64,000 nucleotides of DNA from assembly GCF_017877355.1 (NCBI RefSeq), contig NZ_JAGIPR010000001.1, positions 1-64,000 on the forward strand, written 5' to 3'. Every line of letters begins with the position of its first letter. The first letter of the stretch is position 1. The position numbers and the translations under genes are program-made. The stretch is from Chryseobacterium jejuense. Lineage in GTDB: Bacteria; Bacteroidota; Bacteroidia; Flavobacteriales; Weeksellaceae. Below the pieces are notes generated by a model. The model searched no databases. It saw only the letters and a list, made by a program, of their open reading frames with translations, and was not told the DNA's origin. Shown piece by piece: positions 34,569 to 42,304 of this stretch.

Positions 34569-35531
34569 TTAAGCATTCTGTTGTTCTAACCATTTTAAAA
34601 TGGAGTGGGTAGTTTCTTCTGGCTTTTCTTGTTGAATCCAATGGCCACAATCCAGTGTAACAATATCCAAATTAGGAACAATATTTTTTAGGTTTTCAGA
34701 TTTGGGAATCGTGTCCTGTTCACCATATATCATAAGAGTTGGTTGATGAATGATTGGGGTTACGTCCGCCATTAAGTGCCAGTTTCTATCAAGGTTTCTG
34801 TACCAATTTATACTTCCTGTAAACCCTGATGCTTCGAAAGCAGAAACAAATACAGACAGTTCGTTGTCTTTCATTAAGGGTTCTCCCAGTGGATTTTCTG
34901 CTCTTGCAAGATTGATCATTAGCATTCCGGGCTCTGGTGGTGTCGCAGGTACATTTTTGCGGAATATGTTACGGAGGAACTGAGAGGTGTTTTCATTCAT
35001 TATAGCATCCGCTACTCCTGGCTGTTGATTGAAGTGAACAAAATAGAAGTCTCCTCCAAATATAGCTTCCATAAACTCAATCCATGGTTGTTCTCCGCGC
35101 TCCTGATAAGGCAAAGCCAAATTTATTATTTTATTTACCCGCTCAGGATGCAATAGTGCCAGGTTCCAAACGACATTGGCTCCCCAATCGTGACCAACAA
35201 AAATGGCATCTTCATATCCAAAGTAATCGAGTAGTGCGACCAGGTCACCTGTCAGGTGTACAATATCATATTCAGTTACTTCGGTCGGGCGGGATGAGTT
35301 GCCATAACCTCTCTGATTGGGAATGATGACATGATAACCAGCTGCAACCAATGCTGGCACCTGATGACGCCAGGAAAAAGCATGTTCCGGAAAGCCGTGG
35401 CAGAGTACAATAGGTTTTCCAGCATTCTGCTTACCTGCTTCAAAGACTTCCAGTTCCACACCATTGACTGAAATAAGAGTGGGGTTGGGAAAATGGGTTG
35501 GCTTCAATACTGAGCTAATTGCGTTTGTCAT
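34569..35531 (-). CDS. Alpha/beta hydrolase, epoxide hydrolase-like
   Basis: 320 residues. HGFPEHAFSWRHQ (oxyanion-hole HGxP), nucleophile elbow GHDWGANVVW with Asp as nucleophile, and the catalytic His in DCGHWIQQEKPEE. The Asp nucleophile and HGxP favour epoxide hydrolase or haloalkane dehalogenase-like chemistry over esterases. Cytoplasmic; no signal. GC content is higher than in surrounding genes. Stands alone between two REP-like elements. Confidence 0.87.
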   Translation of the reverse strand: MTNAISSVLKPTHFPNPTLISVNGVELEVFEAGKQNAGKPIVLCHGFPEHAFSWRHQVPALVAAGYHVIIPNQRGYGNSSRPTEVTEYDIVHLTGDLVALLDYFGYEDAIFVGHDWGANVVWNLALLHPERVNKIINLALPYQERGEQPWIEFMEAIFGGDFYFVHFNQQPGVADAIMNENTSQFLRNIFRKNVPATPPEPGMLMINLARAENPLGEPLMKDNELSVFVSAFEASGFTGSINWYRNLDRNWHLMADVTPIIHQPTLMIYGEQDTIPKSENLKNIVPNLDIVTLDCGHWIQQEKPEETTHSILKWLEQQNA

Positions 35532-35630
35532 TTTTATTCTTTTAAAGATTAATTAATGATGCAAACTTACAGCAGCAACGTGACAGCAGTGTGTCAGCAG
35601 TCAAAAATAAATTAGATCTATTACCTTATG

Positions 35631-35713
35631 TTGCGTAAAGTCTCCCGACTTTGAGCTGGAAAAAAAGATTATTTCCTTTAAACTTGCTTCAAAGTTGGGA
35701 GACTTCGGAGAGC
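35631..35713. repeat. REP-like hairpin element, copy 4
   Basis: GTCTCCCGACTTTGAGC / GCTTCAAAGTTGGGAGAC with a changed base pair (TTGGGAG opposite CTCCCGA) that keeps the stem; compensatory change relative to copies 2 and 3. An internally deleted relict is visible at 37004-37034. Confidence 0.78.
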
Positions 35714-35772
35714 TCGTAATACACCTTCGTTGAAGTCGGGCAAACTACCTGAAAAAGAAGTAATTTGCGATA

Positions 35773-35795
35773 AAGTTTACATATAATGTAAACTT
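35773..35795. promoter_or_regulatory. Perfect 10-bp inverted repeat operator of the GNAT-HTH operon
   Basis: AAGTTTACAT-ATA-ATGTAAACTT, directly upstream of a TATATTTG -7 box at 35802-35809. The position fits autoregulation by the downstream HTH protein. Confidence 0.7.
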
Positions 35796-35801
35796 TTTTT
35801 G

Positions 35802-35809
35802 TATATTTG
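35802..35809 (+). promoter_or_regulatory. Bacteroidetes -7 promoter box
   Basis: TATATTTG matches TAnnTTTG exactly. Transcription would start about five bases further on, at 35813-35816, immediately before the ATG at 35817, so the message may be leaderless. Confidence 0.55.
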
Positions 35810-35816
35810 TTAAGTA

Positions 35817-36287
35817 ATGTACGTATTAAATAAAATTACGGGTAAGAAACAGGCTGCAACAATAACTAAAATTGCTGCTGCTGAAATTTCGCAAATTAAT
35901 AAAACCGGGCGATTTGATTTTAATTGGAACAAAGAAAAAAACTTTCATGTTTATAAATTAACAGCAGAAGACAAAGAAGAACCCATAGGACTGCTGTCAA
36001 TAGAGGAGCGGTCACAGGATTATGCTTTGGAAATCAGACTTCTGGCGGTCTCCAAAGAAAATGTTGGTAAATCGCAGAATTATAGCAGAATTGCGGGCTG
36101 TCTTATTGCATTTGTATGCAGAGAAGCATTTAAAAAAGGATTTGGAGGGTATGTATGCTTAAAGCCAAAAACAAAACTTGAAAAACATTATATACAACAA
36201 TATGGACTACAGTCAACCAAACTATATTTGATAACTGAAGGAGAAAATTCATTAAAATTAATTCAGGAATATTATGAAGACAAATAG
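35817..36287 (+). CDS. GNAT-like acetyltransferase, candidate toxin of a two-gene module
   Basis: 156 residues. GNAT-type fold: EPIGLLSIEERSQDYALEIRLLAVSKENV (strands 4-5), the acetyl-CoA helix NYSRIAGCLIAFVCREAFKK, and GFGGYVCLKPKTKLEKHYIQQYGLQ (motif B). The pyrophosphate loop is not the classical Q/RxxGxG. It overlaps the downstream HTH gene by 14 bases, the organisation of toxin-antitoxin operons with acetyltransferase toxins. Own operator and promoter upstream. The toxin role is inferred from context. Confidence 0.75.
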   Translation: MYVLNKITGKKQAATITKIAAAEISQINKTGRFDFNWNKEKNFHVYKLTAEDKEEPIGLLSIEERSQDYALEIRLLAVSKENVGKSQNYSRIAGCLIAFVCREAFKKGFGGYVCLKPKTKLEKHYIQQYGLQSTKLYLITEGENSLKLIQEYYEDK

Positions 36288-36819
36288 AAAGGAAAGTAAG
36301 GAAACAGATTTTTCAAAGTTTACAGGTGAAGAACTTGCGGATGCTTTTGTCTTTCCTGCAGATCAAATTTTGAATGCAAAAGAGAAAAAAGAGGAGGAGG
36401 ACTTTTGGGTAGCTCGTCGGAACCAATTTGATAATCGCACTCACAGGCAAAAAATGTATTCAAGATTGTTACAGCTAAAGTTTCAATTGGAAGACTATAT
36501 AGATAGCAGTCAATATTTGGAAGCTTTTAGTTTTGGATTTTTTTTAAATGAGTATGTTAGCAGACAAGACAAAAAAGATAAGGACTTTGCTGTTGAGGTG
36601 GATGTGAAGCCAGCTGTACTTAGCCAATATATTAATAATCATCGAAAGCCGACAGATGAGTTCATCATCAGGCTTGAATTACATTCCAACGGACTGATTC
36701 CCGCGATAAATTGGTTTAAGGTTATCCAAAAAAATAAAGAACATGAAATTATGACCAATCAGAAATTAAGAGATGAAGAAAGTAAGCATGTTAAAAACAG
36801 ACTTGGGTTTGCTTATTAG
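36274..36819 (+). CDS. HTH protein, candidate antitoxin partner of the GNAT protein
   Basis: 181 residues. The N-terminal half is charged and probably disordered or toxin-binding (FTGEELADAFVFPADQI, KEKKEEEDF). Residues 90-145 look like an XRE/Cro-type HTH: FLNEYVSRQDKK, then VKPAVLSQYINNHRKPTDEFIIRLE, with recognition helix around LSQYINNHR. The gene starts 14 bases before the end of the GNAT gene, so it is translationally coupled. It probably neutralises the acetyltransferase and represses at 35773-35795. Confidence 0.72.
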   Translation: MKTNRKESKETDFSKFTGEELADAFVFPADQILNAKEKKEEEDFWVARRNQFDNRTHRQKMYSRLLQLKFQLEDYIDSSQYLEAFSFGFFLNEYVSRQDKKDKDFAVEVDVKPAVLSQYINNHRKPTDEFIIRLELHSNGLIPAINWFKVIQKNKEHEIMTNQKLRDEESKHVKNRLGFAY

Positions 36820-36960
36820 CTTTCATTTACTATAGCTGGTAGCTTTCAGATAAATCAAGACTTTCAGCAGTAACTTCGGCAGCAAAAACCCGATTGCAGA
36901 TAATAGTTCTGAAGAAGGAATGTGCAAAACCGGAGAGTGGAGCTGGTGAAAAAATAATGT

Positions 36961-36996
36961 AAATCCTGCAATAATATAGAATTGTAGGATTTTTGT
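36961..36996 (+). terminator. Terminator of the GNAT-HTH operon
   Basis: AAATCCTGCAAT / ATTGTAGGATTT stem (one wobble) followed by TTTTTGTTTTT. Confidence 0.8.
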
Positions 36997-37126
36997 TTTT
37001 ATTTCTGCTGTGTAAAGTCAGGATATTTCGGAGATTGAGAATTAAACATGGTTTTATTTTTACATTCTTAAATAATGATACTTTATTACCCAAAATATAA
37101 TAAAATTGTTAAGGCTGAAAAACGAA

Positions 37127-37151
37127 AAAACCCTCTATTTTAGAAGGTTTT
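37127..37151 (-). terminator. Terminator of the HipA-like operon
   Basis: AAAACCCTCT / AGAAGGTTTT imperfect stem with A- and T-runs on both sides, 25 bases after the stop codon of the HipS-like gene. Confidence 0.65.
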
Positions 37152-37175
37152 CTTATGTTAAATTTTAAAACATTA

Positions 37176-37613
37176 TTAAATGTTTACTTGTAATTCAAAT
37201 GGATTACTAATAGATCTTTTTCCAAATCGTTCTAATAATTGAACATTATCGTCTGGACTAATATTTTCTTTTATCAATATTTCTTTAACCTTAGGTTGTT
37301 TTAATCCTGGAATACGAATGTTAAAAAATGGCCATAACTTATCACTTTCATATTTTTTATTTATATCTGGAAAGCCTATTATTAAATTATAATCATTACT
37401 ATTATTTTTAAACTCTTCCGAATATTCAAAATGCCATATACTACTTTCTTTAGAATACGACAATACCCCTACCTTTAAATCTTTTAAAAATAAGTTAAAA
37501 CTCTTTACAATTGGTTGTAATTCATAACTATTAGAAGCATCTATAATTTCATCTACTGATACAGAAGATCCTTCTTTGCGTAAAATTGCTAAAATACGTC
37601 CTAATCCTAACAT
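37176..37613 (-). CDS. HipS/HipA N-terminal-subdomain-like protein
   Basis: 145 residues. After a 35-residue helical start (LGRILAILRKEGSSVSVDEI), the rest matches the HipA N-subdomain-1 pattern: VGVLSYSKESSIWHFEYSEEF ... LIIGFPD ... LWPFFNIRIPG, i.e. 'G.L....g...F.Y...y', 'P', 'pFF..r.P'. In canonical HipA this precedes the kinase in one chain; in HipBST it is a separate protein acting as antitoxin. Here it is separate and downstream, overlapping the kinase gene by 7 bases. Confidence 0.62.
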   Translation of the reverse strand: MLGLGRILAILRKEGSSVSVDEIIDASNSYELQPIVKSFNLFLKDLKVGVLSYSKESSIWHFEYSEEFKNNSNDYNLIIGFPDINKKYESDKLWPFFNIRIPGLKQPKVKEILIKENISPDDNVQLLERFGKRSISNPFELQVNI

Positions 37614-38722
37614 AATTTACTTTTTAATTTTTGAAATCTTTCTTTAATAATAATTCGTATAATTTTTTTTCTTTGCTCTGAAAAATAAATAAAAATCTCT
37701 TTTTCTAATAGATTTATTATTTTATTTTCCATTTCATCGTTTACAAGTTTGTCAATTATAGATTTGAATTCATCATTATAATTCCAAAGAAATTTGATTA
37801 ATTCAAAATGATTAATTGATTTATCATCTTCTATACTAATTCTTGGACACGAATTTTTTAAATATTTATCTATTAAGGTTCCCTTATCTCTATCATAATT
37901 AATAAGATACCTTTCAATATTGGCTTCGTCAAAATTCCAAAGCAATCCTCGTGCCGAATCATATATTGGTGCAAAGATAACACTATTTTTTGTATTTTTG
38001 ATATTCCTTATTATACCCCAATTGTAAAAATGTCTATCATTGTTACCTACAATAGCATCAAAAGTCAGCATTTTAACAAATTCTAGCATAATATATTCAA
38101 ATTCATCAGGAAAAACATTTCTAATAGCATCTTTTACAAACTCAAAAGTAAATAGTTCTCTTGCCATTTTTCTATTATTAGCAATAGATCTAGCTTCATC
38201 TAAGTTTCCTATATATTCACCACAAATATCTGCAGCATGAACTAAGACTTCTTCTTCAGAATTTAGAAAAAATTTACTTAAAAATCTTATTTGATTATTT
38301 GCAATTACTAGTCTAACTTCATTCATTTTCAAACATAAAATATCACCAATCCTATTTATTGCAAATTCTATAATAGATTCATGAGGATACCATTTTTCGG
38401 CTGTTTTTGCAATATATGGGGTCCATGTCTCTAATTTTTTCTTTTTTAATTTTGAATTTTTAATATACTCATACATAAAAATAAATTGTTTTGGAGCATC
38501 ACCATCTAATGGTATATCTCTTATATAGTAATTTTTATTTTTAAGAATTTGAATTTTATTAAGATTAAAAATTTCTCCAGAATTACTAATTGAAGTTTCA
38601 AGTCTTAGTTTTTTATCAATCATAAACCAAAAATAATTATTTTTACTAGTATAAAATACAATATTGATAAAATGCTTATTAATCTTTAATTGTTTTAGAT
38701 TTTGGAATAAATTAAAAATCAT
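37607..38722 (-). CDS. HipA-like Ser/Thr kinase, candidate toxin
   Basis: 371 residues from the ATG at 38722; a GTG at 38779 and an ATG at 38623 are alternatives. HipA-fold kinase core: FVKMLTFDAIVGNNDRHFYNWGII contains the catalytic N-N-D-R-H-xx-N segment, and FAPIYDSARGLLWN the metal-binding Asp (DFG equivalent). A Gly/Lys segment GDAPKQFIFMYEY earlier could be the ATP loop. HipA N-subdomain-1 is absent and encoded separately downstream. The gene is extremely AT-rich, unlike neighbours, pointing to horizontal acquisition. Confidence 0.75.
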   Translation of the reverse strand: MIFNLFQNLKQLKINKHFINIVFYTSKNNYFWFMIDKKLRLETSISNSGEIFNLNKIQILKNKNYYIRDIPLDGDAPKQFIFMYEYIKNSKLKKKKLETWTPYIAKTAEKWYPHESIIEFAINRIGDILCLKMNEVRLVIANNQIRFLSKFFLNSEEEVLVHAADICGEYIGNLDEARSIANNRKMARELFTFEFVKDAIRNVFPDEFEYIMLEFVKMLTFDAIVGNNDRHFYNWGIIRNIKNTKNSVIFAPIYDSARGLLWNFDEANIERYLINYDRDKGTLIDKYLKNSCPRISIEDDKSINHFELIKFLWNYNDEFKSIIDKLVNDEMENKIINLLEKEIFIYFSEQRKKIIRIIIKERFQKLKSKLC

Positions 38723-38894
38723 TTTAATTCTTATTTTGTCATGATGAAGCAAATTTCCGCAATGATAACGACAAAACACGTCGTATTAAAAATAATTAAT
38801 ATTTTGGCTTCTTAACCAGTTTGTATTGTATTTTTTATTACTAGAATTAACAAATTTCATAAATGCATAATAAATAAATTGGCATTGTTATAAT

Positions 38895-38984
38895 TTACTT
38901 GTCAGTATTTTCTTGAACAGTTGAGACAGTCGTAATAGTAGCTTCTTCTAGATTTTCAATGGTGAATTCTTTTAATAATTTCAT
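38895..38984 (-). CDS. 29-residue leader-like peptide upstream of the HipA-like kinase
   Basis: ATG at 38984, stop at 38895-38897. Starts MKLLKEFTIENLEEATITT and ends with a Thr/Ser/Val/Asn-rich tail finishing in TDK. The basic start plus a 'F.ie.Le' amphipathic segment resembles leader peptides of ribosomally made peptides, with Thr/Ser residues clustered in the second half. No GG site, no maturase nearby except the HipA-like kinase. A real gene is plausible but unproven. Confidence 0.35.
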   Translation of the reverse strand: MKLLKEFTIENLEEATITTVSTVQENTDK

Positions 38985-39204
38985 AATTAATTGAATTATA
39001 GTAATATGCGTGTTGGGTTTTATTGATTTATGACAGGCTACATCTGAAGTTTAATGATTTAATAAATTAATCACTAAAGATTCTTACAATTAAAAAGTTA
39101 TTATTAAACATGTATTTTAACTAATCTGCTAATTCAACTTATTGTAATAAAAGCTGCTTTAAAACTATAAAATATTAAAAGTTACTAACATCTATTAACA
39201 ACTA

Positions 39205-39237
39205 TTGTAAAATTGATTTTTAAATTTCCTATCTTTG
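39205..39237 (+). promoter_or_regulatory. Full Bacteroidetes promoter of the 41-residue protein gene
   Basis: TTG at 39205-39207, 22-bp spacer, TATCTTTG at 39230-39237 (exact TAnnTTTG). Predicted transcription start near 39243. Confidence 0.7.
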
Positions 39238-39299
39238 CTAAAGTAGATAATATAAATGTGGATATATTCCACAGGCGGTAATGCTGAGTTTGTAATCAG

Positions 39300-39327
39300 A
39301 ACGACTCAGGTTGCAGCCTGAGTCGTT
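39300..39327 (+). ncRNA. Leader hairpin in the 5' UTR of the 41-residue gene
   Basis: AACGACTCAGG-TTGCAG-CCTGAGTCGTT: perfect 11-bp stem, 6-nt loop, far more GC-rich than its surroundings. No U-run, so not a terminator. It lies about 33 bases before the ATG. Confidence 0.65.
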
Positions 39328-39360
39328 CGGTAATTGGTTTAATTCAAAAAATCCGGATCA

Positions 39361-39486
39361 ATGGAAACTTTTGAAAAAAATGGAAAAACTTATAAAAAAG
39401 TTTTTACCAGATCAATTAAAAAGAATGGTAAAACTATTTACCATCCAAAAGGAGGTTTATTTGTTTTCTACGTAGAAATAAAATAG
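39361..39486 (+). CDS. 41-residue basic protein in its own transcription unit
   Basis: ATG at 39361, stop at 39484-39486. Begins METFEKNGKTYKKVFTRSIK and ends with KGGLFVFYVEIK; Lys-rich with alternating strands, likely one small beta fold. A complete promoter, a structured leader and a terminator bracket it, which strongly supports expression. No recognised family. It sits in a divergent, AT-rich accessory patch between the XRE and HipA-like genes. Confidence 0.6.
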   Translation: METFEKNGKTYKKVFTRSIKKNGKTIYHPKGGLFVFYVEIK

Positions 39487-39499
39487 TTCCTTTTTAATG

Positions 39500-39530
39500 A
39501 TACTCCTTGTTGACGCAGGGAGTATTTTTA
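39500..39530 (+). terminator. Terminator of the 41-residue protein gene
   Basis: ATACTCC / GGAGTAT arms (extended by T-G and C-G pairs) followed by TTTTTATTT, 14 bases after the stop codon. Confidence 0.8.
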
Positions 39531-39779
39531 TTTGTATCAACTTTTAATTATTGCTATTTAAAAATTGTTGTTGTCATCTGCAACAATGCAAATATATAAC
39601 AAAATGTTTTATTTGAAACAAAATGTCATGACATTTTGTATATACATTTTGTGTATGTAGTGTAAATGTAAAATAGAGAAATATTTTTGTGTTTTCAAAA
39701 TGTCAAATAATTAACATCAAACTGAAATTTCTTTAATTATTTTGGTACATCATTATCTAAATTTAAACTCTCAGCAGTA

Positions 39780-40028
39780 TTATTTAAATAATGAATCATT
39801 AAAAAAATCTTGTAAAGTAATTTTTAAAAGAATACAGAATCTTTTTATAGTGTAAATTGTGACGCCTCGTTCACTTTCAAAACTTTCCCATCTGTTTACT
39901 TGTTGTCTGTCAATATCATGAAGCTTAGCAAAATCACTTTGGCTCAATCCGGTAGACTCTCTTAAATCAATTAATCTTTGAGTTATTTTATTTCTAAGTT
40001 CAATATCTTCATTGTTAAGTTTGCTCAT
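39780..40028 (-). CDS. XRE-family transcriptional regulator
   Basis: 82 residues, a lone Cro/C1-type HTH: ITQRLIDLRESTGLSQSDFAKLHDIDRQQVNRWE, with recognition helix DRQQVNRWE. Upstream on the same strand as the HipA-like operon but 800 bases from it, with the 41-residue unit in between on the other strand. It might supply the missing HipB function, though the distance makes that uncertain. AT-rich like the rest of this patch. Confidence 0.85.
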   Translation of the reverse strand: MSKLNNEDIELRNKITQRLIDLRESTGLSQSDFAKLHDIDRQQVNRWESFESERGVTIYTIKRFCILLKITLQDFFNDSLFK

Positions 40029-40169
40029 TCAACAATTTTAAATTATTTGATAAAAATATTTGTAATCCATTTGGTTTACAAAATGTATTTTCTTACATTT
40101 GTCCAATAAACTACAATAAAGTAGTTTTGCGATACTTCAAAGAATAATAGAAGCTATTGCTTAGAATCT

Positions 40170-40277
40170 CGATTCGAAAACTGGTAATTTTTAGCATACG
40201 AGACGATAAGCAGGAAGCTCACGACCTAGGCGTGGGCTCTCTTATCTGTATGCAAGGTATACCAGTGCCCCGAATCG
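40170..40277 (+). ncRNA. Long nested hairpin, candidate structured RNA
   Basis: Five helices nest in one 108-nt stem: CGATTCG/CGAATCG (40170-76, 40271-77), CTGGTA/TACCAG (40181-86, 40260-65), GCATAC/GTATGC (40194-99, 40248-53), GATAAG/CTTATC (40205-10, 40241-46), GCTCACG/CGTGGGC (40217-23, 40231-37, one G-T). Two further hairpins follow: ATTGTAGA/TCTACAAT (40281-88, 40324-31) and CAATGGA/TCCATTG (40379-85, 40394-400). Orientation is assumed from the downstream gene at 40512. Confidence 0.65.
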
Positions 40278-40511
40278 GATATTGTAGAGTCCCATGCCGT
40301 TTTATTTTATGCTGTTCTGCTTTTCTACAATCATCTTTTTCTAAGCTGCTTCACTAAATAAAGTATCATGATAGGATACAATGGAGTGTACAATCCATTG
40401 CGGTCTCAGGGCTTTCACGGGAACACAGATTTTATTTCTATTCATCATTTATCATACAGCTCAGCGCACATCGGTAGGCTGGTGGTCTCATGCATTCTAA
40501 AAATACAAACA

Positions 40512-41057
40512 ATGAAAAAGATAAAAACAGATTTTGCTCCCCGGTTTCGGGCAGGTAAGAAGTGCTCCGGGTTGCAGCTGATGGAAATTTTCTTTCAGTT
40601 CAATGAGCTGGATGCTTCCAAAGAATTGCTCAGCAACATTATGAATTATGCGGTAAAGAGGAATAGCTGGATCCATGAAGATCCGGCGGTTATCTTTGAG
40701 TTTTACCAGTCGATGAGGTCCTTGATCCGGGCAGGGTATCTCATCATGCTGAAGGAAAGGCAATGGACGGTCGATACCCGGCCGGAAAAGATTTCCCCAT
40801 GGGTTCTTGGTCTGCTTTCGGAGAAAGAATACCGGAATCCTCTGCTGGTTTTCAAAACAGCATTCAGGGAATACACCCTCAAAGAATTTGATTATTTTAT
40901 GTCCGGAATTGTCTATTTCTCAATGGGTGTCTATGAAAATCTACCGGAAAGGAATATCGTGATGCCCTACATTCATACGGTTAAAATGCTGGATGCCGCA
41001 CACCTTATCCTTCAAAGAAGGAGAGAAAAGAAAATGGCTGACGCAACTTCAGGATAA
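40512..41057 (+). CDS. Orphan hypothetical protein, GC-richer, downstream of structured RNA
   Basis: 181 residues from the ATG at 40512 (MKKIKTDFAPRFRAGKKCSG); the frame is open back to 40368 but that part overlaps the structured region. Mostly helical, rich in aromatic and Arg/Lys residues (NEL, FYQSMRSLIRAGYLIMLKERQW, FDYFMSGIVYFSMGVYENLP). No signal, membrane segment or catalytic motif recognised. GC content is clearly higher than in the 37-40 kb patch and codons differ, suggesting separate origin. I know no function; the family appears restricted to this group of bacteria in my memory only. Confidence 0.7.
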   Translation: MKKIKTDFAPRFRAGKKCSGLQLMEIFFQFNELDASKELLSNIMNYAVKRNSWIHEDPAVIFEFYQSMRSLIRAGYLIMLKERQWTVDTRPEKISPWVLGLLSEKEYRNPLLVFKTAFREYTLKEFDYFMSGIVYFSMGVYENLPERNIVMPYIHTVKMLDAAHLILQRRREKKMADATSG

Positions 41058-41206
41058 GAAGGTTGAGCGTAAATAAAAGGTTGGGAGTTGTTGATACAGA
41101 TATCCTTATATTTTGTTGACAAGACTCAATAGGACATGTTTGAAATTATTTTTTTGATTAAAAAGATTAACTCAAAGTTTATCAATAATTCCGCTTTATT
41201 TTAAGT

Positions 41207-41298
41207 GGGCAAAGTGATGCGACTTCGTCAGGGATGAAGCGGTATGCTTATCCGTACGCTTCGACGAATCAACGAAGTTGATTCTGTCTTTTTGCTTC
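41207..41298 (-). repeat. Diverged reverse-strand copy of the palindromic repeat from the window start
   Basis: The reverse complement aligns with the core of the 19-182 element: GCAAA...GAATCAACTTCGTTGATTC...AAGCGTAC...CGCTTCATC...TGAC...GTCGC...CTTTGC. The A/T-rich termini (AAACGCAAAGA) are missing. Confidence 0.6.
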
Positions 41299-41405
41299 CT
41301 GAAAATATGTGTAATGAAGTTAAAGCTTTACGTTAGAAAAACACTTCATCAGTACATTATCTTTTCATATCACGATTTGTATAAACAGACAAATGAATGA
41401 CTGAA

Positions 41406-42071
41406 CTATTTAGAATATTCATAATCAACAAATAAATTGTTTTCCACATGTTGTATTCCCGGGGTTTTCCAAGCAATACGACCCGCTTCTTCTTTCTGAT
41501 GCCAGGAATTTACTGTTCCTGTTAAAGTAACTGTGGTGCCGGATACTTTTATATGGATGTCACTATCATATACAATCCAGTTCATTTTCATTGCATTTTC
41601 AACATCTTTTTGCTTAATGGCATCTATTATTTCTGATTTGATTTTAATATTATTGATGATAGCCTTCACCCCTGGAAGACAGTAGAGTGCGTTTTTTGTC
41701 ATTTCTCTTTGATAATCCCACTGCACTTCACCCTCTAAAGTTACCTGGCCGTCGTCTACAATTACTTTGATCATATTTTCAGGAATTAATACATTTGATT
41801 TAAAAGCTTCTACAATTTCATCGGCAATTTCAATATCGGTCTTTGATGAGGAATTTGGAATTTTTACTTTAATATTATCTACTAATACTTTTACTCCAAT
41901 CACTTTTTTTGCAGCCTTCTCCGCCTCAATTTTTTTTGCATAGTTGTCAACGATTCCTGTAATAGAAACCACACCGTCTTTTGCGGTAACGCCAATTTCT
42001 GCAGCGTGTAATAATGGTTCCCATGTAATGGCATCCTGAACATTTTTTTGTAGCTGGGCATTTGTTTTCAT
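41406..42071 (-). CDS. Triple BON-domain protein
   Basis: 221 residues without signal peptide. Three BON repeats: residues 5-75 (VQDAITWEPLLHAAEIGVTAKDGVVSITGIV), 80-145 (ADEIVEAFKSNVLIPENMIKVIVDDGQVTLEGEV) and 150-218 (VYDSDIHIKVSGTTVTLTGTV). BON domains bind phospholipid or small ligands and are typical of osmotic and envelope-stress proteins. Paralogue of 47299-47961. Upstream: FNR-type site TGATATGCATCA at 42121 with the -7 element 34 nt away, and a second site 22 bp further. Confidence 0.88.
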   Translation of the reverse strand: MKTNAQLQKNVQDAITWEPLLHAAEIGVTAKDGVVSITGIVDNYAKKIEAEKAAKKVIGVKVLVDNIKVKIPNSSSKTDIEIADEIVEAFKSNVLIPENMIKVIVDDGQVTLEGEVQWDYQREMTKNALYCLPGVKAIINNIKIKSEIIDAIKQKDVENAMKMNWIVYDSDIHIKVSGTTVTLTGTVNSWHQKEEAGRIAWKTPGIQHVENNLFVDYEYSK

Positions 42072-42088
42072 AATATGTTATTTCTTAT

Positions 42089-42154
42089 CCAAAATTCCAT
42101 AAACTTTGTAGAAGATACTATGATATGCATCACGATGAAATCTGATACTGATCA
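42089..42154 (-). promoter_or_regulatory. FNR-type class II promoter of BON gene 1, with a second upstream site
   Basis: Read on the minus strand: second site 42143-42154 (TGATACTGATCA on plus), proximal site 42121-42132 (TGATATGCATCA), then GGAATTTTG at 42098-42090. Site start to -7 start is 34 nt; centre-to-start about 41.5 nt. Confidence 0.75.
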
Positions 42155-42304
42155 GATATAAAAATTTAATCTTTATTAACCTGAGTTCGGGATAAGACAT
42201 TTCTGTTTTTAATAAGTAAGGAAGTCTGGAGCTGGGAGAGGGAAGTGAACTGAACTGAGGTTAAAAATCTTTTTTATCTGATTTAGCAATATCATGTTTT
42301 TAAA

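Noticed and set aside
36830..37093. 87-codon minus-strand reading frame
   Set aside because: It runs through a terminator and a REP relict and has no start context or protein features.
39255..39300. tRNA-like segment (CTGA-GTTTGTAA-TCAG) before the 39300 hairpin
   Set aside because: The anticodon-like loop has 8 bases and no acceptor stem, D-arm or T-arm (GTTCRA) can be paired around it.
40170..40277. Integron attC site or retron msr/msd
   Set aside because: No GTTRRRY/RYYYAAC core ends and no integrase; no reverse transcriptase gene within the window.
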